From contig OMWW01000001.1 of assembly GCA_900314865.1 (NCBI GenBank), positions 313,457-377,456 on the forward strand: a stretch of DNA of 64,000 nucleotides. The letters are read 5' to 3'. Source of the DNA: an uncultured Erysipelotrichaceae bacterium (GTDB lineage Bacteria > Bacillota_I > Bacilli_A > RFN20 > CAG-826). The notes beneath the pieces are model-generated. The model did not search any database. It was not told the origin of the DNA and saw only the letters and a list, made by a program, of their open reading frames with translations. How positions within the stretch are numbered: position 1 is the first letter of the stretch; each line of letters begins with the position of its first letter. The position numbers and the translations under genes were made by a program. Positions 11,008 to 20,444 of this stretch are shown piece after piece.

Positions 11008-11502
11008 ATGGCAGAAGCAAAGAAAGCCCCAGCAAAGAAGACTTCTAAAAAAGTAGAAGAAGTTGCTGAAGTTAAAGAAGAAGCCCCAAAAGCTGAAGCT
11101 CCTAAAAAAGCAAAGAAAGCCGCTAAAAAGGAAGAAAAGAAAGTCGAAAAACCAGCAAAACCAACTCCTACACAAGCAGTTGCGATTGCTAGAAACGTGA
11201 GAGTCACTCCACGTAAAGCTAGACTTGTTATCGACCAAGTTAGAGGCAAAGACGTCAAAGTTGCATTAGGTTTATTAAAGAATATTAACCGCGCAGCGAG
11301 CGAACCAGTTAGCAAAGTCATCAGAAGTGCCAGCGCTAACGCCATCAACAACTTTGGTTTTGATGAAGATAAGTTATATATCGCTGAGTTATATGCTAAC
11401 GACGGCTTAAAAATGAGAAGATACTTACCAAGAGCGAAAGGTTCCGCTTCTGGTTTAGTAAAAAGAAATTGCCACATCACTTGTGTGGTCAAAATGAGAT
11501 AA
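11008..11502 (+). CDS. rplV: 50S ribosomal protein L22 with ~55-residue Lys/Ala/Glu N-terminal extension
   Basis: 164 aa against about 110 normally. The core begins near residue 57 (QAVAIARNVRVTPRKARLVIDQVRGK) and keeps the tunnel-lining beta-hairpin (RYLPRAKGSASG). Residues 1-55 are a low-complexity KAPAKK/EEAPKAE extension predicted to be disordered or helical. The ATG has a good AGGAGG, so the extension is really part of the reading frame. Its first 11 residues ([11 protein letters not shown]) are identical to those of L5 from the same operon. Confidence 0.96.
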   Translation: MAEAKKAPAKKTSKKVEEVAEVKEEAPKAEAPKKAKKAAKKEEKKVEKPAKPTPTQAVAIARNVRVTPRKARLVIDQVRGKDVKVALGLLKNINRAASEPVSKVIRSASANAINNFGFDEDKLYIAELYANDGLKMRRYLPRAKGSASGLVKRNCHITCVVKMR

Positions 11503-11515
11503 GGAGATAGATACA

Positions 11516-12187
11516 ATGGGTCATAAAGTTAATCCAGTAGGCATGCGTATCGGTGTCAACAGAGATTGGAATTCTCGTTGGTACGCTGATGATAAAGATT
11601 TCCATGTTTACTTAAACGAAGACATTAAAATTCGTAAATATCTCGAAAAGTCTTTGAAAGAAGCGCTCTTATCACATATTGAAATCGAGAGAACCAAATC
11701 CGATAAAGGCACATCTGTGGTCGTCAAATTATTTGTCGCCCGTCCAGGTGTTGTCATTGGGGTCGATGGTAAAAACATCCTCGCGGTCAAAGAATCTTTA
11801 GTGAAATTAATCAAAAACAGCAATGTTAGAGTTGATGTCATTGAAGTCAAAAACCCAGATTTAGATGCTAACATCGTCGCTCAATCTATCGCAAAACAAC
11901 TCGAAGAAAGAGCCAGTTTCAGAACTGTTCAAAAGAAAGCCATTCAAAGAGTTAGAAAAGCAGGCGCCAAAGGATGCCGTACAGTTGTCGGTGGTCGTTT
12001 AGGCGGCGCGGATATCGCACGCGCTGAAGGTTATAAAGAAGGTATCATTCCTCTTCATACCTTAAGAAGTGATATTGACTACGCTCACTGCGATGCTGCT
12101 ACTACATATGGTCGCTTAGGTGTCAAGGTTTGGATCTGTAGAGGAGAAATCCGTCCAGAATTAGCCAAAGACAAGAAAGGAGAATAA
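11516..12187 (+). CDS. rpsC: 30S ribosomal protein S3
   Basis: 223 aa. MGHKVNPVGMRIGVNRDWNSRWYA start, KH domain with VVIGVDGKNI, and C-terminal ERASFRTVQKKAIQRVRKAG. Lines the mRNA entry channel. Shine-Dalgarno AAGGAG; 3 nt before rplP, so probably coupled. Confidence 0.98.
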   Translation: MGHKVNPVGMRIGVNRDWNSRWYADDKDFHVYLNEDIKIRKYLEKSLKEALLSHIEIERTKSDKGTSVVVKLFVARPGVVIGVDGKNILAVKESLVKLIKNSNVRVDVIEVKNPDLDANIVAQSIAKQLEERASFRTVQKKAIQRVRKAGAKGCRTVVGGRLGGADIARAEGYKEGIIPLHTLRSDIDYAHCDAATTYGRLGVKVWICRGEIRPELAKDKKGE

Positions 12188-12190
12188 GCC

Positions 12191-12601
12191 ATGTTACAAC
12201 CAAAACGTGTTAAATACCGTCGTCCACATATCTTAAGATATGAAGGCCATTCAAAAGGCGGAACAGAAGTTAGCTTTGGTGAATATGGTTTACAAGCTCT
12301 TGAAGGTGCTTGGGTTACAACTAGACAAATCGAAGCTGCTCGTATCGTATTAAGTAGATACACAAAACGTGGGGGACAAATCTGGATCAGAATCTTCCCA
12401 CACTTAGCAAAAACAAAGAAACCTGCAGAAGTCCGTATGGGTTCCGGTAAAGGTTCACCAGAAGACTGGGTTGCAGTCGTACAAAAAGGCAGAGTTATGT
12501 TTGAAATCGGTGGAGTCGATGGCGAAGTCGCAAGAGAAGCTCTTAGATTAGCTGCTTATAAGCTCCCAATCAAATGTAAAGTTGTCGGTAAAGGAGAGTA
12601 A
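12191..12601 (+). CDS. rplP: 50S ribosomal protein L16
   Basis: 136 aa, ordinary. [53 protein letters not shown]. Helps position the A-site tRNA. Translated from within the S3-L16-L29 group with very short gaps. Confidence 0.98.
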   Translation: MLQPKRVKYRRPHILRYEGHSKGGTEVSFGEYGLQALEGAWVTTRQIEAARIVLSRYTKRGGQIWIRIFPHLAKTKKPAEVRMGSGKGSPEDWVAVVQKGRVMFEIGGVDGEVAREALRLAAYKLPIKCKVVGKGE

Positions 12602-12606
12602 GAGCC

Positions 12607-12804
12607 ATGAAAATTAGTGAAGTCCGTGAAATGTCTACAGGCGAGCTCAAGGAAAAGCTCTACTCGCTTAAAGAACAACTCTTTGAGTTAAGACGTAAGA
12701 AAAGCGTTGGAACTCTTGAAAGAGGAGAAGACGTGATTACTGTTAGAAGAGATATCGCTCGCGTCAACATGGTGTTACGTGAAAGAGAACTCGAAAGTAA
12801 ATAA
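12607..12804 (+). CDS. rpmC: 50S ribosomal protein L29
   Basis: 65 aa, two long helices (EVREMSTGELKEKLYSLKEQ; VRRDIARVNMVLRERE). Sits beside L23 at the tunnel exit. GGAGAG immediately upstream; 5 nt after rplP. Confidence 0.96.
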   Translation: MKISEVREMSTGELKEKLYSLKEQLFELRRKKSVGTLERGEDVITVRRDIARVNMVLRERELESK

Positions 12805-12817
12805 GGAGAACATGTAA

Positions 12818-13207
12818 ATGGAAGAAAGAAACTTAAGACGTTCCATTCAAGGTGTAGTTGTAAGTGATAAAAATGACAAGACCATTGTTGTCCTTGTTGA
12901 AACTCACAAGAAACACGCCAAATATGGAAAGCGCGTTAAATATAGAAAGAAGTATTACGCGCACGATGAAAAGAACGAAGCTAAAGTCGGCGATACAGTT
13001 ACCATCATGGGAACTCGTAAATTAAGCGCCACAAAACGCTTCAGACTCGTTAGCATCGATAAGACTGCTGAATTATCTGTTAAGGAAGCAGAAAAAGAAT
13101 TAAAAGAAGAAATTTTAACTGGTGAAGTTGCTGTAGAAGTCGAAGAGAAACCTGCGGCAGAGAAAGAAGCAACTGAAGTAGTTAAAGAGAACAAGGAGGC
13201 CGAATAA
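12818..13207 (+). CDS. rpsQ: 30S ribosomal protein S17 with acidic C-terminal extension
   Basis: 129 aa against roughly 85. The OB-fold core ([53 protein letters not shown]) ends near residue 88. The last 40 residues are Glu/Lys/Val/Ala-rich ([20 protein letters not shown]). It is the acidic counterpart of the basic tails on L22 and L5. AGGAG upstream; 2 nt before rplN. Confidence 0.96.
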   Translation: MEERNLRRSIQGVVVSDKNDKTIVVLVETHKKHAKYGKRVKYRKKYYAHDEKNEAKVGDTVTIMGTRKLSATKRFRLVSIDKTAELSVKEAEKELKEEILTGEVAVEVEEKPAAEKEATEVVKENKEAE

Positions 13208-13209
13208 TT

Positions 13210-13587
13210 ATGATTCAAAAGGAAACGAATCTTGTCGTCGCTGATAATAGTGGCGCTCGTAAAGTTCGCGCTTTCACCCTCTACGGAGGAAGTAAAAGAA
13301 AGAATTCTTACATTGGTGACATCATTCAATGTTCCGTCAAAGAAGCTATTCCTAATGGAAAAGTGAAAAAAGGCGACGTTGTGAGATGCGTCATTGTCAG
13401 ATGTAAAAAGCCAACTCAAAGAGCAGATGGTAGCACAATTGCCTTTGATGACAACGCTGTTGTTATCATTAACGAAGACAATGCTCCAATCGGAACTCGT
13501 GTCTTTGGACCTGTCGCTCGTGAGTTAAGAGATACTGGTATTGATGGATTCATGAAAATTGTCTCCCTCGCACCAGAAGTGTTATAA
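13210..13587 (+). CDS. rplN: 50S ribosomal protein L14
   Basis: 125 aa. [22 protein letters not shown] start, [49 protein letters not shown]. Forms part of intersubunit bridges. The AAGGAGG motif lies in the rpsQ stop region. Confidence 0.98.
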   Translation: MIQKETNLVVADNSGARKVRAFTLYGGSKRKNSYIGDIIQCSVKEAIPNGKVKKGDVVRCVIVRCKKPTQRADGSTIAFDDNAVVIINEDNAPIGTRVFGPVARELRDTGIDGFMKIVSLAPEVL

Positions 13588-13599
13588 GGAGGAGAGGAC

Positions 13600-13905
13600 A
13601 TGAACTTAATTAAAGGTGATAAGGTTATTGTTATCGCTGGCAAAGACAAGGGCAAGACCGGAGCAATCCAAAAGGTTGATCCAAAATCTAACCGTGTTGT
13701 TGTCGAAGGTGTCAATCTCCGTAAAAAACACAAAAAACCAACCCAAGCAAACCCAGAAGGAAGTATCGTTGAGATTTACGCTCCAATCGATGCCTCTAAC
13801 GTGATGCTTGTTGATCCAAAAACAAAGAAACCAACTCGTATCGGTCACAAAATTGTTAAAGGAAAGAAAGTCAGAGTCGCTAAAGCTAGCGGCACTGAAT
13901 TATAA
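13600..13905 (+). CDS. rplX: 50S ribosomal protein L24
   Basis: 101 aa with a KOW motif at the start ([22 protein letters not shown]) and [22 protein letters not shown]. One of the two assembly initiators of the 50S subunit. AAGGAGG upstream. Ordinary. Confidence 0.97.
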   Translation: MNLIKGDKVIVIAGKDKGKTGAIQKVDPKSNRVVVEGVNLRKKHKKPTQANPEGSIVEIYAPIDASNVMLVDPKTKKPTRIGHKIVKGKKVRVAKASGTEL

Positions 13906-13918
13906 GGAGGACTATTAA

Positions 13919-14614
13919 ATGGCAGAAGCAAAGAAAGCTCCAGCAAAGAAACCAGCTGCTAAAAAAGAAGCTGCTCCAAAAGCTGAAGAAGTCAAAGTAG
14001 AAGCACCTAAAGCCGCTCCTAAAGCAGCACCTAAAGCTGCTAAAAAAGGTAACGGAAACAAGAAAGCCGCTATCACATCTCGTTTAAAAGAAAGATACGA
14101 GAACGAGATCAAAAAAGAAATGAATGAAAAATTCCATTATTCTTCAGTAATGGAAATTCCAGGTCTTGATAAGATCGTTGTCAACATCGGTGTTGGTGAC
14201 GCAACTCAAGATTCTAAAAGACTTGAAGAAGCCGTCGCTGAATTAGCGCAAATCACTGGTCAAAAACCATTAGTGACCCACGCTAAAAAGTCCATTGCTT
14301 CCTTCAAATTAAGAGAAGGTCAAGCTATCGGTTGTAAAGTCACTTTAAGAGGAATCAGAATGTGGGACTTCTTTGATAAGCTCGTCTCTATCGCTCTCCC
14401 ACGTGTTCGTGACTTCCGTGGTGTTAGTAAAAACGCCTTTGATGGTCGTGGTAACTACACCTTAGGTGTCAAAGAACAATTGATCTTCCCAGAAATCGAC
14501 TATGATAAGGTCGCAAAAGTCAGAGGTATGGACGTTGTTATCGTCACAACCGCAAAGACTGATAAAGAGGCATTTACCTTGTTAGAATTACTCGGTATGC
14601 CATTTAGTAGATAG
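13919..14614 (+). CDS. rplE: 50S ribosomal protein L5 with ~47-residue Lys/Ala N-terminal extension
   Basis: 231 aa against about 180. The core starts near residue 50 ([41 protein letters not shown]) and continues with [23 protein letters not shown] to the C-terminus. Residues 1-47 are repeats of [19 protein letters not shown]. Binds 5S rRNA and contacts P-site tRNA. The start has AAGGAGG. The first 32 nt match the start of rplV with a single difference. Confidence 0.96.
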   Translation: MAEAKKAPAKKPAAKKEAAPKAEEVKVEAPKAAPKAAPKAAKKGNGNKKAAITSRLKERYENEIKKEMNEKFHYSSVMEIPGLDKIVVNIGVGDATQDSKRLEEAVAELAQITGQKPLVTHAKKSIASFKLREGQAIGCKVTLRGIRMWDFFDKLVSIALPRVRDFRGVSKNAFDGRGNYTLGVKEQLIFPEIDYDKVAKVRGMDVVIVTTAKTDKEAFTLLELLGMPFSR

Positions 14615-14631
14615 AAAGGAGTCGCAATATC

Positions 14632-14817
14632 ATGGCAAAAACAAGTGCTAAAGTCCGCTGTGCGAGACCTAAAAAGTACAAAGTTAGAGAATATACACGT
14701 TGTGAACGTTGCGGACGTCCTCATGCTGTCTATTCAAAATTCCATTTATGCCGTATTTGTATTCGTGAACTCGCATACAAGGGTGAAATCCCAGGCTTAA
14801 AGAAATCATCTTGGTAA
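14632..14817 (+). CDS. rpsZ: 30S ribosomal protein S14, zinc-binding type
   Basis: 61 aa, short type Z form with the two zinc pairs CERCGR and [22 protein letters not shown]. The zinc form is the common one in Bacilli and Mollicutes. AAAGGAG upstream. Confidence 0.97.
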   Translation: MAKTSAKVRCARPKKYKVREYTRCERCGRPHAVYSKFHLCRICIRELAYKGEIPGLKKSSW

Positions 14818-14836
14818 TAGGAGGGAAAACGTTAAT

Positions 14837-15229
14837 ATGATGACAGATCCAATTGCGGATATGCTTACCCGCATTAGAAATGCAAACGCATTAAAATACG
14901 AACAAGTCAAAATGCCTTCTAGCAAGATGAAAGTTGAAATCGCCAAAATCTTAAAAGAAGAAGGCTTCATCGTTGATTATAAAGTCAAAGGTGCAACAAA
15001 AAAGGAATTAGTTATTTCCTTAAAATACGCGAGCGATGGCACAAGAGTCATCTCTGGCTTAAAGAAAATCTCTAAACCAGGTTTACGTGTTAACGTTGGC
15101 TGCGGTCAACTCCCACGTGTTCTCAAAGGTTTAGGTATCGCGATCATCTCCACTTCACAAGGAGTGATGACTGACGCCAAGGCAAGAACCTTAGGTATCG
15201 GCGGAGAAGTTATCGCTTACGTTTGGTAG
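14837..15229 (+). CDS. rpsH: 30S ribosomal protein S8
   Basis: 130 aa. [32 protein letters not shown] start and [26 protein letters not shown] end. Binds the central domain of 16S rRNA; in E. coli it controls the spc operon. AGGAGG upstream. Confidence 0.98.
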   Translation: MMTDPIADMLTRIRNANALKYEQVKMPSSKMKVEIAKILKEEGFIVDYKVKGATKKELVISLKYASDGTRVISGLKKISKPGLRVNVGCGQLPRVLKGLGIAIISTSQGVMTDAKARTLGIGGEVIAYVW

Positions 15230-15243
15230 GAAGGAGATTCAAT

Positions 15244-15789
15244 ATGTCACGTATTGGTAACAAAGTAATCGAAATTCCTGCAGGCGTCACCGTTACTGTT
15301 GAAGATAGAAATGTCAAAATCAGTGGTCTAAAAGGTAATCTTGTTGTCCCACTAAACAAAGGCATCTCTGTTGAAATCGAAGGCGCCACACTAACTTGTA
15401 AAAGAGATAGTGAAGTCAAACAAGTCAAACAAAATCACGGTACAGTCCGTGCTAACATCCATAACGCAATCGTTGGTGTTTCTTCCGGTTATAAGAAGGA
15501 ACTCGAAATGAGAGGTATTGGTTACAAAGCTCAACTTCAAGGTAACAATGTTGTCTTATGGGCTGGATATAGCCACACCGTTACTATCATTCCTAACGAA
15601 GGTGTTAAAGTCACATTACCATCTCCAACTGAAATCGTTGTTGAAGGTATTGATAAGCAAGCCGTTGGACAAACCGCTGCTCGTATTAGAGAAGTCCGTC
15701 GTCCAGAACCATATTTAGGAAAAGGTATTCGTTATAAAGATGAATACGTTGCTCTTAAAGAAGGTAAACGTGCTGGTGGTAAAAAATAA
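15244..15789 (+). CDS. rplF: 50S ribosomal protein L6
   Basis: 181 aa from the ATG at 15244, which has AAGGAG 7 nt upstream and gives the usual MSRIGNKVIEIPAGV start; a longer frame from 15223 overlaps rpsH and was not used. C-terminal RIREVRRPEPYLGKGIRYKDE is diagnostic. Located near the factor-binding site. Confidence 0.98.
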   Translation: MSRIGNKVIEIPAGVTVTVEDRNVKISGLKGNLVVPLNKGISVEIEGATLTCKRDSEVKQVKQNHGTVRANIHNAIVGVSSGYKKELEMRGIGYKAQLQGNNVVLWAGYSHTVTIIPNEGVKVTLPSPTEIVVEGIDKQAVGQTAARIREVRRPEPYLGKGIRYKDEYVALKEGKRAGGKK

Positions 15790-15809
15790 TAGAAAGGTAG
15801 GTATATAAA

Positions 15810-16166
15810 ATGATTTCTAAAGAAAGTAAAAACATTGCTAGAGTTAGAAGACATTCCCGTGTTAGAGCCAAAATCTCTGGCACCTCTGAATGCCCACGTT
15901 TATGTGTCTATCGTTCTAACAAAAACATTGAAGCACAAATCATTGATGATGTGAAAAGAGTCACATTAGTGTCCTCTTCTTCAATGAGCTTAAAGCTTGA
16001 AAGTGGTAGCAACATCGACGCTGCTAAAGCCGTCGGAAGTGATATCGCTAAGAAAGCTTTAGCAAAGAAAGTCAAGAAAGTGGTCTTCGACCGTTCTGGA
16101 TATTTATATCACGGACGTGTTAAAGCCCTTGCAGAAGCCGCTAGAGAAGCTGGCTTAGAATTCTAA
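15810..16166 (+). CDS. rplR: 50S ribosomal protein L18
   Basis: 118 aa; [35 protein letters not shown] and C-terminal [25 protein letters not shown]. Binds 5S rRNA with L5. AAAGG Shine-Dalgarno. Ordinary. Confidence 0.98.
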   Translation: MISKESKNIARVRRHSRVRAKISGTSECPRLCVYRSNKNIEAQIIDDVKRVTLVSSSSMSLKLESGSNIDAAKAVGSDIAKKALAKKVKKVVFDRSGYLYHGRVKALAEAAREAGLEF

Positions 16167-16176
16167 GGAGAATATT

Positions 16177-16815
16177 ATGGCAGAAGAAAAAGTTGTTACT
16201 GAAGAAGTAAAAGCAGAAGCTCCAGCTTCTCCTAAAGAAGAAAATAAAGCTCCTAGAGGCGACGCTCCTAGAGGAGATAGACGTCCACATGGCGATAGAA
16301 AAGGTGGTAGACCAGATCGTAAAGGTGACCGCAAAGAACGCCGTGAAGTCAAAGATGATATGGAAGAAAGAGTTGTCTTCATCAACCGTGTTAGTAAGAC
16401 TGTTAAAGGTGGTCGTCGTATGAAATTCACCGCCCTTGTTGTTGTTGGTGATCATAAAGGACAATATGGCTTCGCTTTAGCGAAAGCTGCTGAAGTCCCA
16501 GATGCCATCAAAAAGGCCAGTGAATCCGCTCGTAAAAAGCTATATTCCATTCACTTAGTGAAGGGAAACACCATTTCCCACGAAATCGTTGGTAAATTTG
16601 GTGCTTGTAATGTTTACTTAAAACCTGCTCCTGAAGGTACTGGTATTATTGCCGGTGGCCCAGTGAGAGCGATTCTTGAACTTGCTGGAGTACAAAACGT
16701 TTGCTCCAAAGTCTATGGTAGCCGCGCTCCAATCAATATCATTAGAGCGACAAACCAAGGTTTAAATAACCTTAAGAGCTACAAGACCATGAAAGAATTA
16801 CGTTCTAAGGAATAA
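16177..16815 (+). CDS. rpsE: 30S ribosomal protein S5 with Arg/Asp/Gly-rich N-terminal extension
   Basis: 212 aa against about 165. The dsRNA-binding core begins near residue 62 ([30 protein letters not shown]) and runs through the fidelity region and [19 protein letters not shown]. Residues 1-20 are acidic/Ala; 20-60 are repeats of the type APRGD/RKGDR, which resemble RNA-binding RGG-like tails. S5 lies at the mRNA entry site, where such a tail could touch mRNA (inference). AAGGAG upstream. No rpmD (L30) between this gene and rplO. Confidence 0.96.
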   Translation: MAEEKVVTEEVKAEAPASPKEENKAPRGDAPRGDRRPHGDRKGGRPDRKGDRKERREVKDDMEERVVFINRVSKTVKGGRRMKFTALVVVGDHKGQYGFALAKAAEVPDAIKKASESARKKLYSIHLVKGNTISHEIVGKFGACNVYLKPAPEGTGIIAGGPVRAILELAGVQNVCSKVYGSRAPINIIRATNQGLNNLKSYKTMKELRSKE

Positions 16816-16847
16816 GTAATTCTAGAAAGTTTAAGGAGGTGTAAAAA

Positions 16848-17288
16848 ATGAAATTACATGAACTTCGTGCAACAGAAGGCAGTAGAAGCGAACACTACCG
16901 CAAAGGTAGAGGTATCGGTTCCGGTAATGGTAAAACTGCTGGTAAGGGTCATAAAGGACAAAACGCTCGTAGTGGCGGTGGAGTCGCTTTAGGCTTTGAA
17001 GGTGGACAAATGCCATTATGGAGAAGACTTCCAAAAAGAGGCTTCAAAAACGTTAACCGTGTCGAATACGCTGTCGTCAACGTTAGCGATTTAAACAAAT
17101 TTGATGAAGGTACAGTCGTAACTTCAGCGTTACTTAAAGAAGTTGGCTTAATTGGTAAAGAATATCATGGAGTCAAAATTCTTGGTAAAGGTAAACTCGA
17201 AAAGAAATTAACAGTTCAAGCTGCTAAATTCTCTAAGAGTGCTGAAGAAGCAATTAAAAACGCTGGTGGATCAGCTGAGGTAATCTAA
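16848..17288 (+). CDS. rplO: 50S ribosomal protein L15
   Basis: 146 aa. [38 protein letters not shown] and [21 protein letters not shown] are diagnostic. AAGGAGG upstream. Ends 1 nt before secY, the usual spc-operon arrangement, but L30 is missing before it. Confidence 0.97.
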   Translation: MKLHELRATEGSRSEHYRKGRGIGSGNGKTAGKGHKGQNARSGGGVALGFEGGQMPLWRRLPKRGFKNVNRVEYAVVNVSDLNKFDEGTVVTSALLKEVGLIGKEYHGVKILGKGKLEKKLTVQAAKFSKSAEEAIKNAGGSAEVI

Positions 17289-17289
17289 T

Positions 17290-18639
17290 ATGAAAAAGAT
17301 TGCTTCGATTCTTAAAAATAAGGAGATTATGAATCGTATTTTATTTACGATTCTCATCCTCTTTATCTTCCGTATCGGAGCACAGATAACAGTCCCAGGA
17401 GTGAATCCTGAGGGATTAGATCAATACCTCAACTCTGGTTCTGCCTTATCACTTATGAACATGTTGGGTGGTGGAACGTTGCAAACGTTCTCCATCTTCG
17501 CCCTTGGCGTCTCCCCATACATCACCGCACAAATTATTGTTCAATTATTGTCGACTGATGTATTGCCTGCTCTTAGTGAGCTACGTCGTCAAGGCCAATA
17601 CGGAAGAAGAAAAATGGAATATGCTACCCGTTACCTAACCTTATTATTAGGTGCGGTACAAGCATATGGTATTATCAAAACCATTGAAAACACCCCAGAT
17701 GTCACACTTAACTTAAATGGAAACTGGTTAACATACGTCTATATTATCGTCGTTATGTTAGCGGGTACCATGGTCGTTATGTGGCTTGGTGACCAGATTT
17801 CTGTTAAAGGTATCGGAAATGGTATCTCAATGATCATTTTCGCGGGTATTGTTTGTTCTTTACCAAATCAATTCGCCCACGCCTTTACAACCTATATCAG
17901 CACACGCATGGGATTCCCAGGAAACATGGTTGTCGCTGGAGTGTTCAGATTCTTGCTATATGTCATAGCATATATCGTCATTGTCGCATTCGTTACATTC
18001 ATTGAGTTGTCTCAAAGAAAGATCCCTATTCAACATAGTGGTAAGTCCGGTGGACAAACTCAAAGTATGACAAGAGCAAGTTTCTTACCAATTAAAATCA
18101 ATAGCGCTGGTGTTATTCCTGTAATCTTCGCTAGCTCGCTTATGATGGCACCAAGTGTCATTGCTGCCTTCGTAGATAGTAATGCCGCTAATGCTAAATG
18201 GCTTAAGATCTTCTCAACTAGTGAGATGTATGATATGGGCAGTTGGTCAATGCCGTGGGGCTTATTAATCTATATTGTCCTCACCGTGGCGTTTACCTTC
18301 TTCTATGCCAATCTACAAATTGATCCGCAACAAATGGCGGAGAATTTCCAAAAGAATGGTTCCTATATCCCAGGTATTAAACCTGGTTTAGAAACCGAAA
18401 GATACATTAGACGTGTCTTAAATAGAGTCACTTGTATTGGAGCCGCGGCTTTAGTGCTTATTGCCTCTTTACCATCAATCCTCACATTAAGTGGAGTCTT
18501 TGGTGGAGACAATTCCCTCGTTCTTGGTGGAACCGGAATGATCATCGTCGTCGGTGTGTGTCTTGAACTTAATAATCAAATCGATGGTTTGCTTGCTGGT
18601 AAATCATTTGATGAAGTTGTCGCTTCCGGAGGTCACTAA
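17290..18639 (+). CDS. secY: Protein translocase subunit SecY
   Basis: 449 aa polytopic membrane protein with about ten hydrophobic segments, the channel core of the Sec translocon. FRIGAQITVPGV, the plug-region ALGVSPYITAQIIVQLLS, QLSTDVLPALSELRRQG and GGQTQSMTRASFLPIKINSAGVIPVIFASS match the family. Start 1 nt after rplO with a Shine-Dalgarno (GAGG) inside the end of rplO. Full length, nothing odd. Confidence 0.98.
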   Translation: MKKIASILKNKEIMNRILFTILILFIFRIGAQITVPGVNPEGLDQYLNSGSALSLMNMLGGGTLQTFSIFALGVSPYITAQIIVQLLSTDVLPALSELRRQGQYGRRKMEYATRYLTLLLGAVQAYGIIKTIENTPDVTLNLNGNWLTYVYIIVVMLAGTMVVMWLGDQISVKGIGNGISMIIFAGIVCSLPNQFAHAFTTYISTRMGFPGNMVVAGVFRFLLYVIAYIVIVAFVTFIELSQRKIPIQHSGKSGGQTQSMTRASFLPIKINSAGVIPVIFASSLMMAPSVIAAFVDSNAANAKWLKIFSTSEMYDMGSWSMPWGLLIYIVLTVAFTFFYANLQIDPQQMAENFQKNGSYIPGIKPGLETERYIRRVLNRVTCIGAAALVLIASLPSILTLSGVFGGDNSLVLGGTGMIIVVGVCLELNNQIDGLLAGKSFDEVVASGGH

Positions 18640-18644
18640 TCTAT

Positions 18645-19295
18645 ATGAAAAAGAACATTATCTTAATGGGCCCTCCAGGAGCTGGCAAAGGTACCCTTGC
18701 TAAGCAACTCAAAGACGCTTTACATCTCGTTCATATTTCTACTGGAGATATGTTTAGAGACGCGATTAAAGCTCAAACAGAACTTGGCAAACTCGCTCAA
18801 AGTTATATTGATCATGGTGACTTAGTCCCTGATGAAGTAACAATTGGGTTAGTAAAAGAGAGATTATCGCAAAAAGATTGCGAAGCGGGATTCCTTCTCG
18901 ATGGATTCCCACGCACTCTTCCTCAAGCGGAAGCGTTAAGTGAAATCGCTAAGAGTATCTCTCGTGAAATCGATGTCGTTGTCAATTTAGACTGCGATGT
19001 CGATGAACTTGTAAGACGTATTTCCGGTCGTCGCGTTTGTAAAAATTGTGGCGCCCCATATCACGTCATCACCATGAAACCAAAAGTGGAAGGTGTTTGT
19101 GACTTATGTGGCGGACCACTCTATCAAAGAAAAGACGACAATGAAGACGCTCTTAAAGTTCGTCTTACTCACTATGAAGAAGAAACAAAGCCACTTCTTG
19201 ATTACTATCAAAAACTTGGCTTACTTGCTTCCTTCAATTCCTTAGTGGGCAAAGAAAATTTATTCGATGAAGTTTCTTCATTTCTTAAAAAATAA
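18645..19295 (+). CDS. adk: Adenylate kinase, zinc-LID type
   Basis: Balances AMP, ADP and ATP. P-loop GPPGAGKGTLAKQL near residue 8, AMP-binding STGDMFRDAI, DGFPRTLPQAEAL, and a long LID with four Cys (CKNCGAPYH...CDLCGGPLYQRKDD) that should bind zinc, as in Gram-positive enzymes. 216 aa, full length. Starts 5 nt after secY and 2 nt before map. Confidence 0.98.
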   Translation: MKKNIILMGPPGAGKGTLAKQLKDALHLVHISTGDMFRDAIKAQTELGKLAQSYIDHGDLVPDEVTIGLVKERLSQKDCEAGFLLDGFPRTLPQAEALSEIAKSISREIDVVVNLDCDVDELVRRISGRRVCKNCGAPYHVITMKPKVEGVCDLCGGPLYQRKDDNEDALKVRLTHYEEETKPLLDYYQKLGLLASFNSLVGKENLFDEVSSFLKK

Positions 19296-19297
19296 TT

Positions 19298-20059
19298 ATG
19301 GTAATCCTTAAATCTCCACGTGAATTAGCGTTAATGAAAGAAGCCGGTAGAGTGGTGGGCCTTGTCTTTAAAACTCTTGAAGAGAAGATCAAACCAGGTA
19401 TGTCGACTTTAGACATTGATGCGATTGTAGAAAAAACGATGCTTGATAACGACTGTATTCCTGCTGAAAAGGGATACTATGGTTACCCTGCAAGCGCTTG
19501 TGTATCCGTTAACGATACACTTATACACGGTATACCTTCCTCTAAAGAAATATTAAAAGAAGGCGATATTGTTTCCGTGGATATTGTGGCGAGCTATAAA
19601 GGCTATATGGCAGATGCGTGTCGAACCTATAAGGTCGGCACCGTCTCCCAAAGGGCCGAACGCTTAGTGAATATAACGAAAGAAGCGTTCTTTAAAGCCT
19701 TAGAGGTCGTGAAAGTTGGAAATACAATTGGAGATATCTCTTCTACGGTTCAAACTTTTATCGAAAAGAACGGCTATAACGTCGCTAGGGATTATACAGG
19801 ACACGGGATTGGTTCCCATATGCATGAAGACCCCTCAATTCCTAATTTTGGAAAAGCGGGCACTGGTACTCGTTTGCAAGCGGGTATGACAATATGCATT
19901 GAACCAATGGTGTTAGAAGGAAGGAAAGATACGCGTGTTCTTAAAGATGGGTGGACCGTTAAAGCAAAAGACGGTAAACTTACCGCTCACTATGAAAACA
20001 CGATTATCGTCACCGAGAGTGGTTATGAAATAATCACGATGTATGAAGGGGAAGAATAA
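19298..20059 (+). CDS. map: Methionine aminopeptidase, type I
   Basis: Removes initiator Met from nascent proteins. The metal ligands are in place: two Asp (VSVDIVASYKGYMADACRTY), His in GHGIGSHMHEDPSIPNFG, Glu in ICIEPMVLEG and the C-terminal Glu in HYENTIIVTE. 253 aa, pita-bread fold without extra domains. Start 2 nt after adk; stop directly abuts infA. Confidence 0.97.
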   Translation: MVILKSPRELALMKEAGRVVGLVFKTLEEKIKPGMSTLDIDAIVEKTMLDNDCIPAEKGYYGYPASACVSVNDTLIHGIPSSKEILKEGDIVSVDIVASYKGYMADACRTYKVGTVSQRAERLVNITKEAFFKALEVVKVGNTIGDISSTVQTFIEKNGYNVARDYTGHGIGSHMHEDPSIPNFGKAGTGTRLQAGMTICIEPMVLEGRKDTRVLKDGWTVKAKDGKLTAHYENTIIVTESGYEIITMYEGEE

Positions 20060-20278
20060 ATGTCAAAAGCAGATGTCATCGAAGTACAGGCGGTCGTTAC
20101 GGAAACATTACCAAACGCGATGTTTCGTGTAAAACTTGAAAACGACATGGTAATCTTGGCTACCGTTTCTGGTAAAATCCGAATGAATTACATTCGCATT
20201 CTTCCAGGTGATAAAGTTACCGTAGAAATCTCGCCTTATGATTTAACACGGGGCCGTATAACATTCAGGTTTAAATAG
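20060..20278 (+). CDS. infA: Translation initiation factor IF-1
   Basis: 72 aa OB-fold: [64 protein letters not shown]. Blocks the A site during initiation. Begins immediately after the map stop codon; the Shine-Dalgarno-like GGGGAAG is inside map. Confidence 0.97.
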   Translation: MSKADVIEVQAVVTETLPNAMFRVKLENDMVILATVSGKIRMNYIRILPGDKVTVEISPYDLTRGRITFRFK

Positions 20279-20312
20279 TCCTGAGACAAAACTATTTTAG
20301 GAGGTATTATTT

Positions 20313-20426
20313 ATGAAAGTCAGACCTTCAGTCAAACCAATTTGCTCCAAGTGCAGAGTCATCAAAAGACATGGTAAAGTCATGGTCATTTGCTCTGATC
20401 CAAAGCACAAGCAAAGACAAGGTTAA
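20313..20426 (+). CDS. rpmJ: 50S ribosomal protein L36
   Basis: 37 aa: [20 protein letters not shown] followed by [17 protein letters not shown]. The zinc ligands C, C, C and H are present, so this is the zinc-binding form. AGGAGG 8 nt before the ATG. Lies between infA and rpsM as in other Bacilli. Confidence 0.97.
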   Translation: MKVRPSVKPICSKCRVIKRHGKVMVICSDPKHKQRQG

Positions 20427-20444
20427 TGAAAGGAGAATATAGAC

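Noticed and set aside
10992-11516. Minus-strand open frame of 174 codons across rplV
   Set aside because: Mirror of the Lys/Ala-rich rplV sequence, which yields a Phe/Leu/Ala-rich shadow; no start signals.
16816-16847. Missing or hidden rpmD (L30) between rpsE and rplO
   Set aside because: The 32-nt gap is too small and no frame encodes it. Absence of L30 is common in Mollicutes-related lineages.
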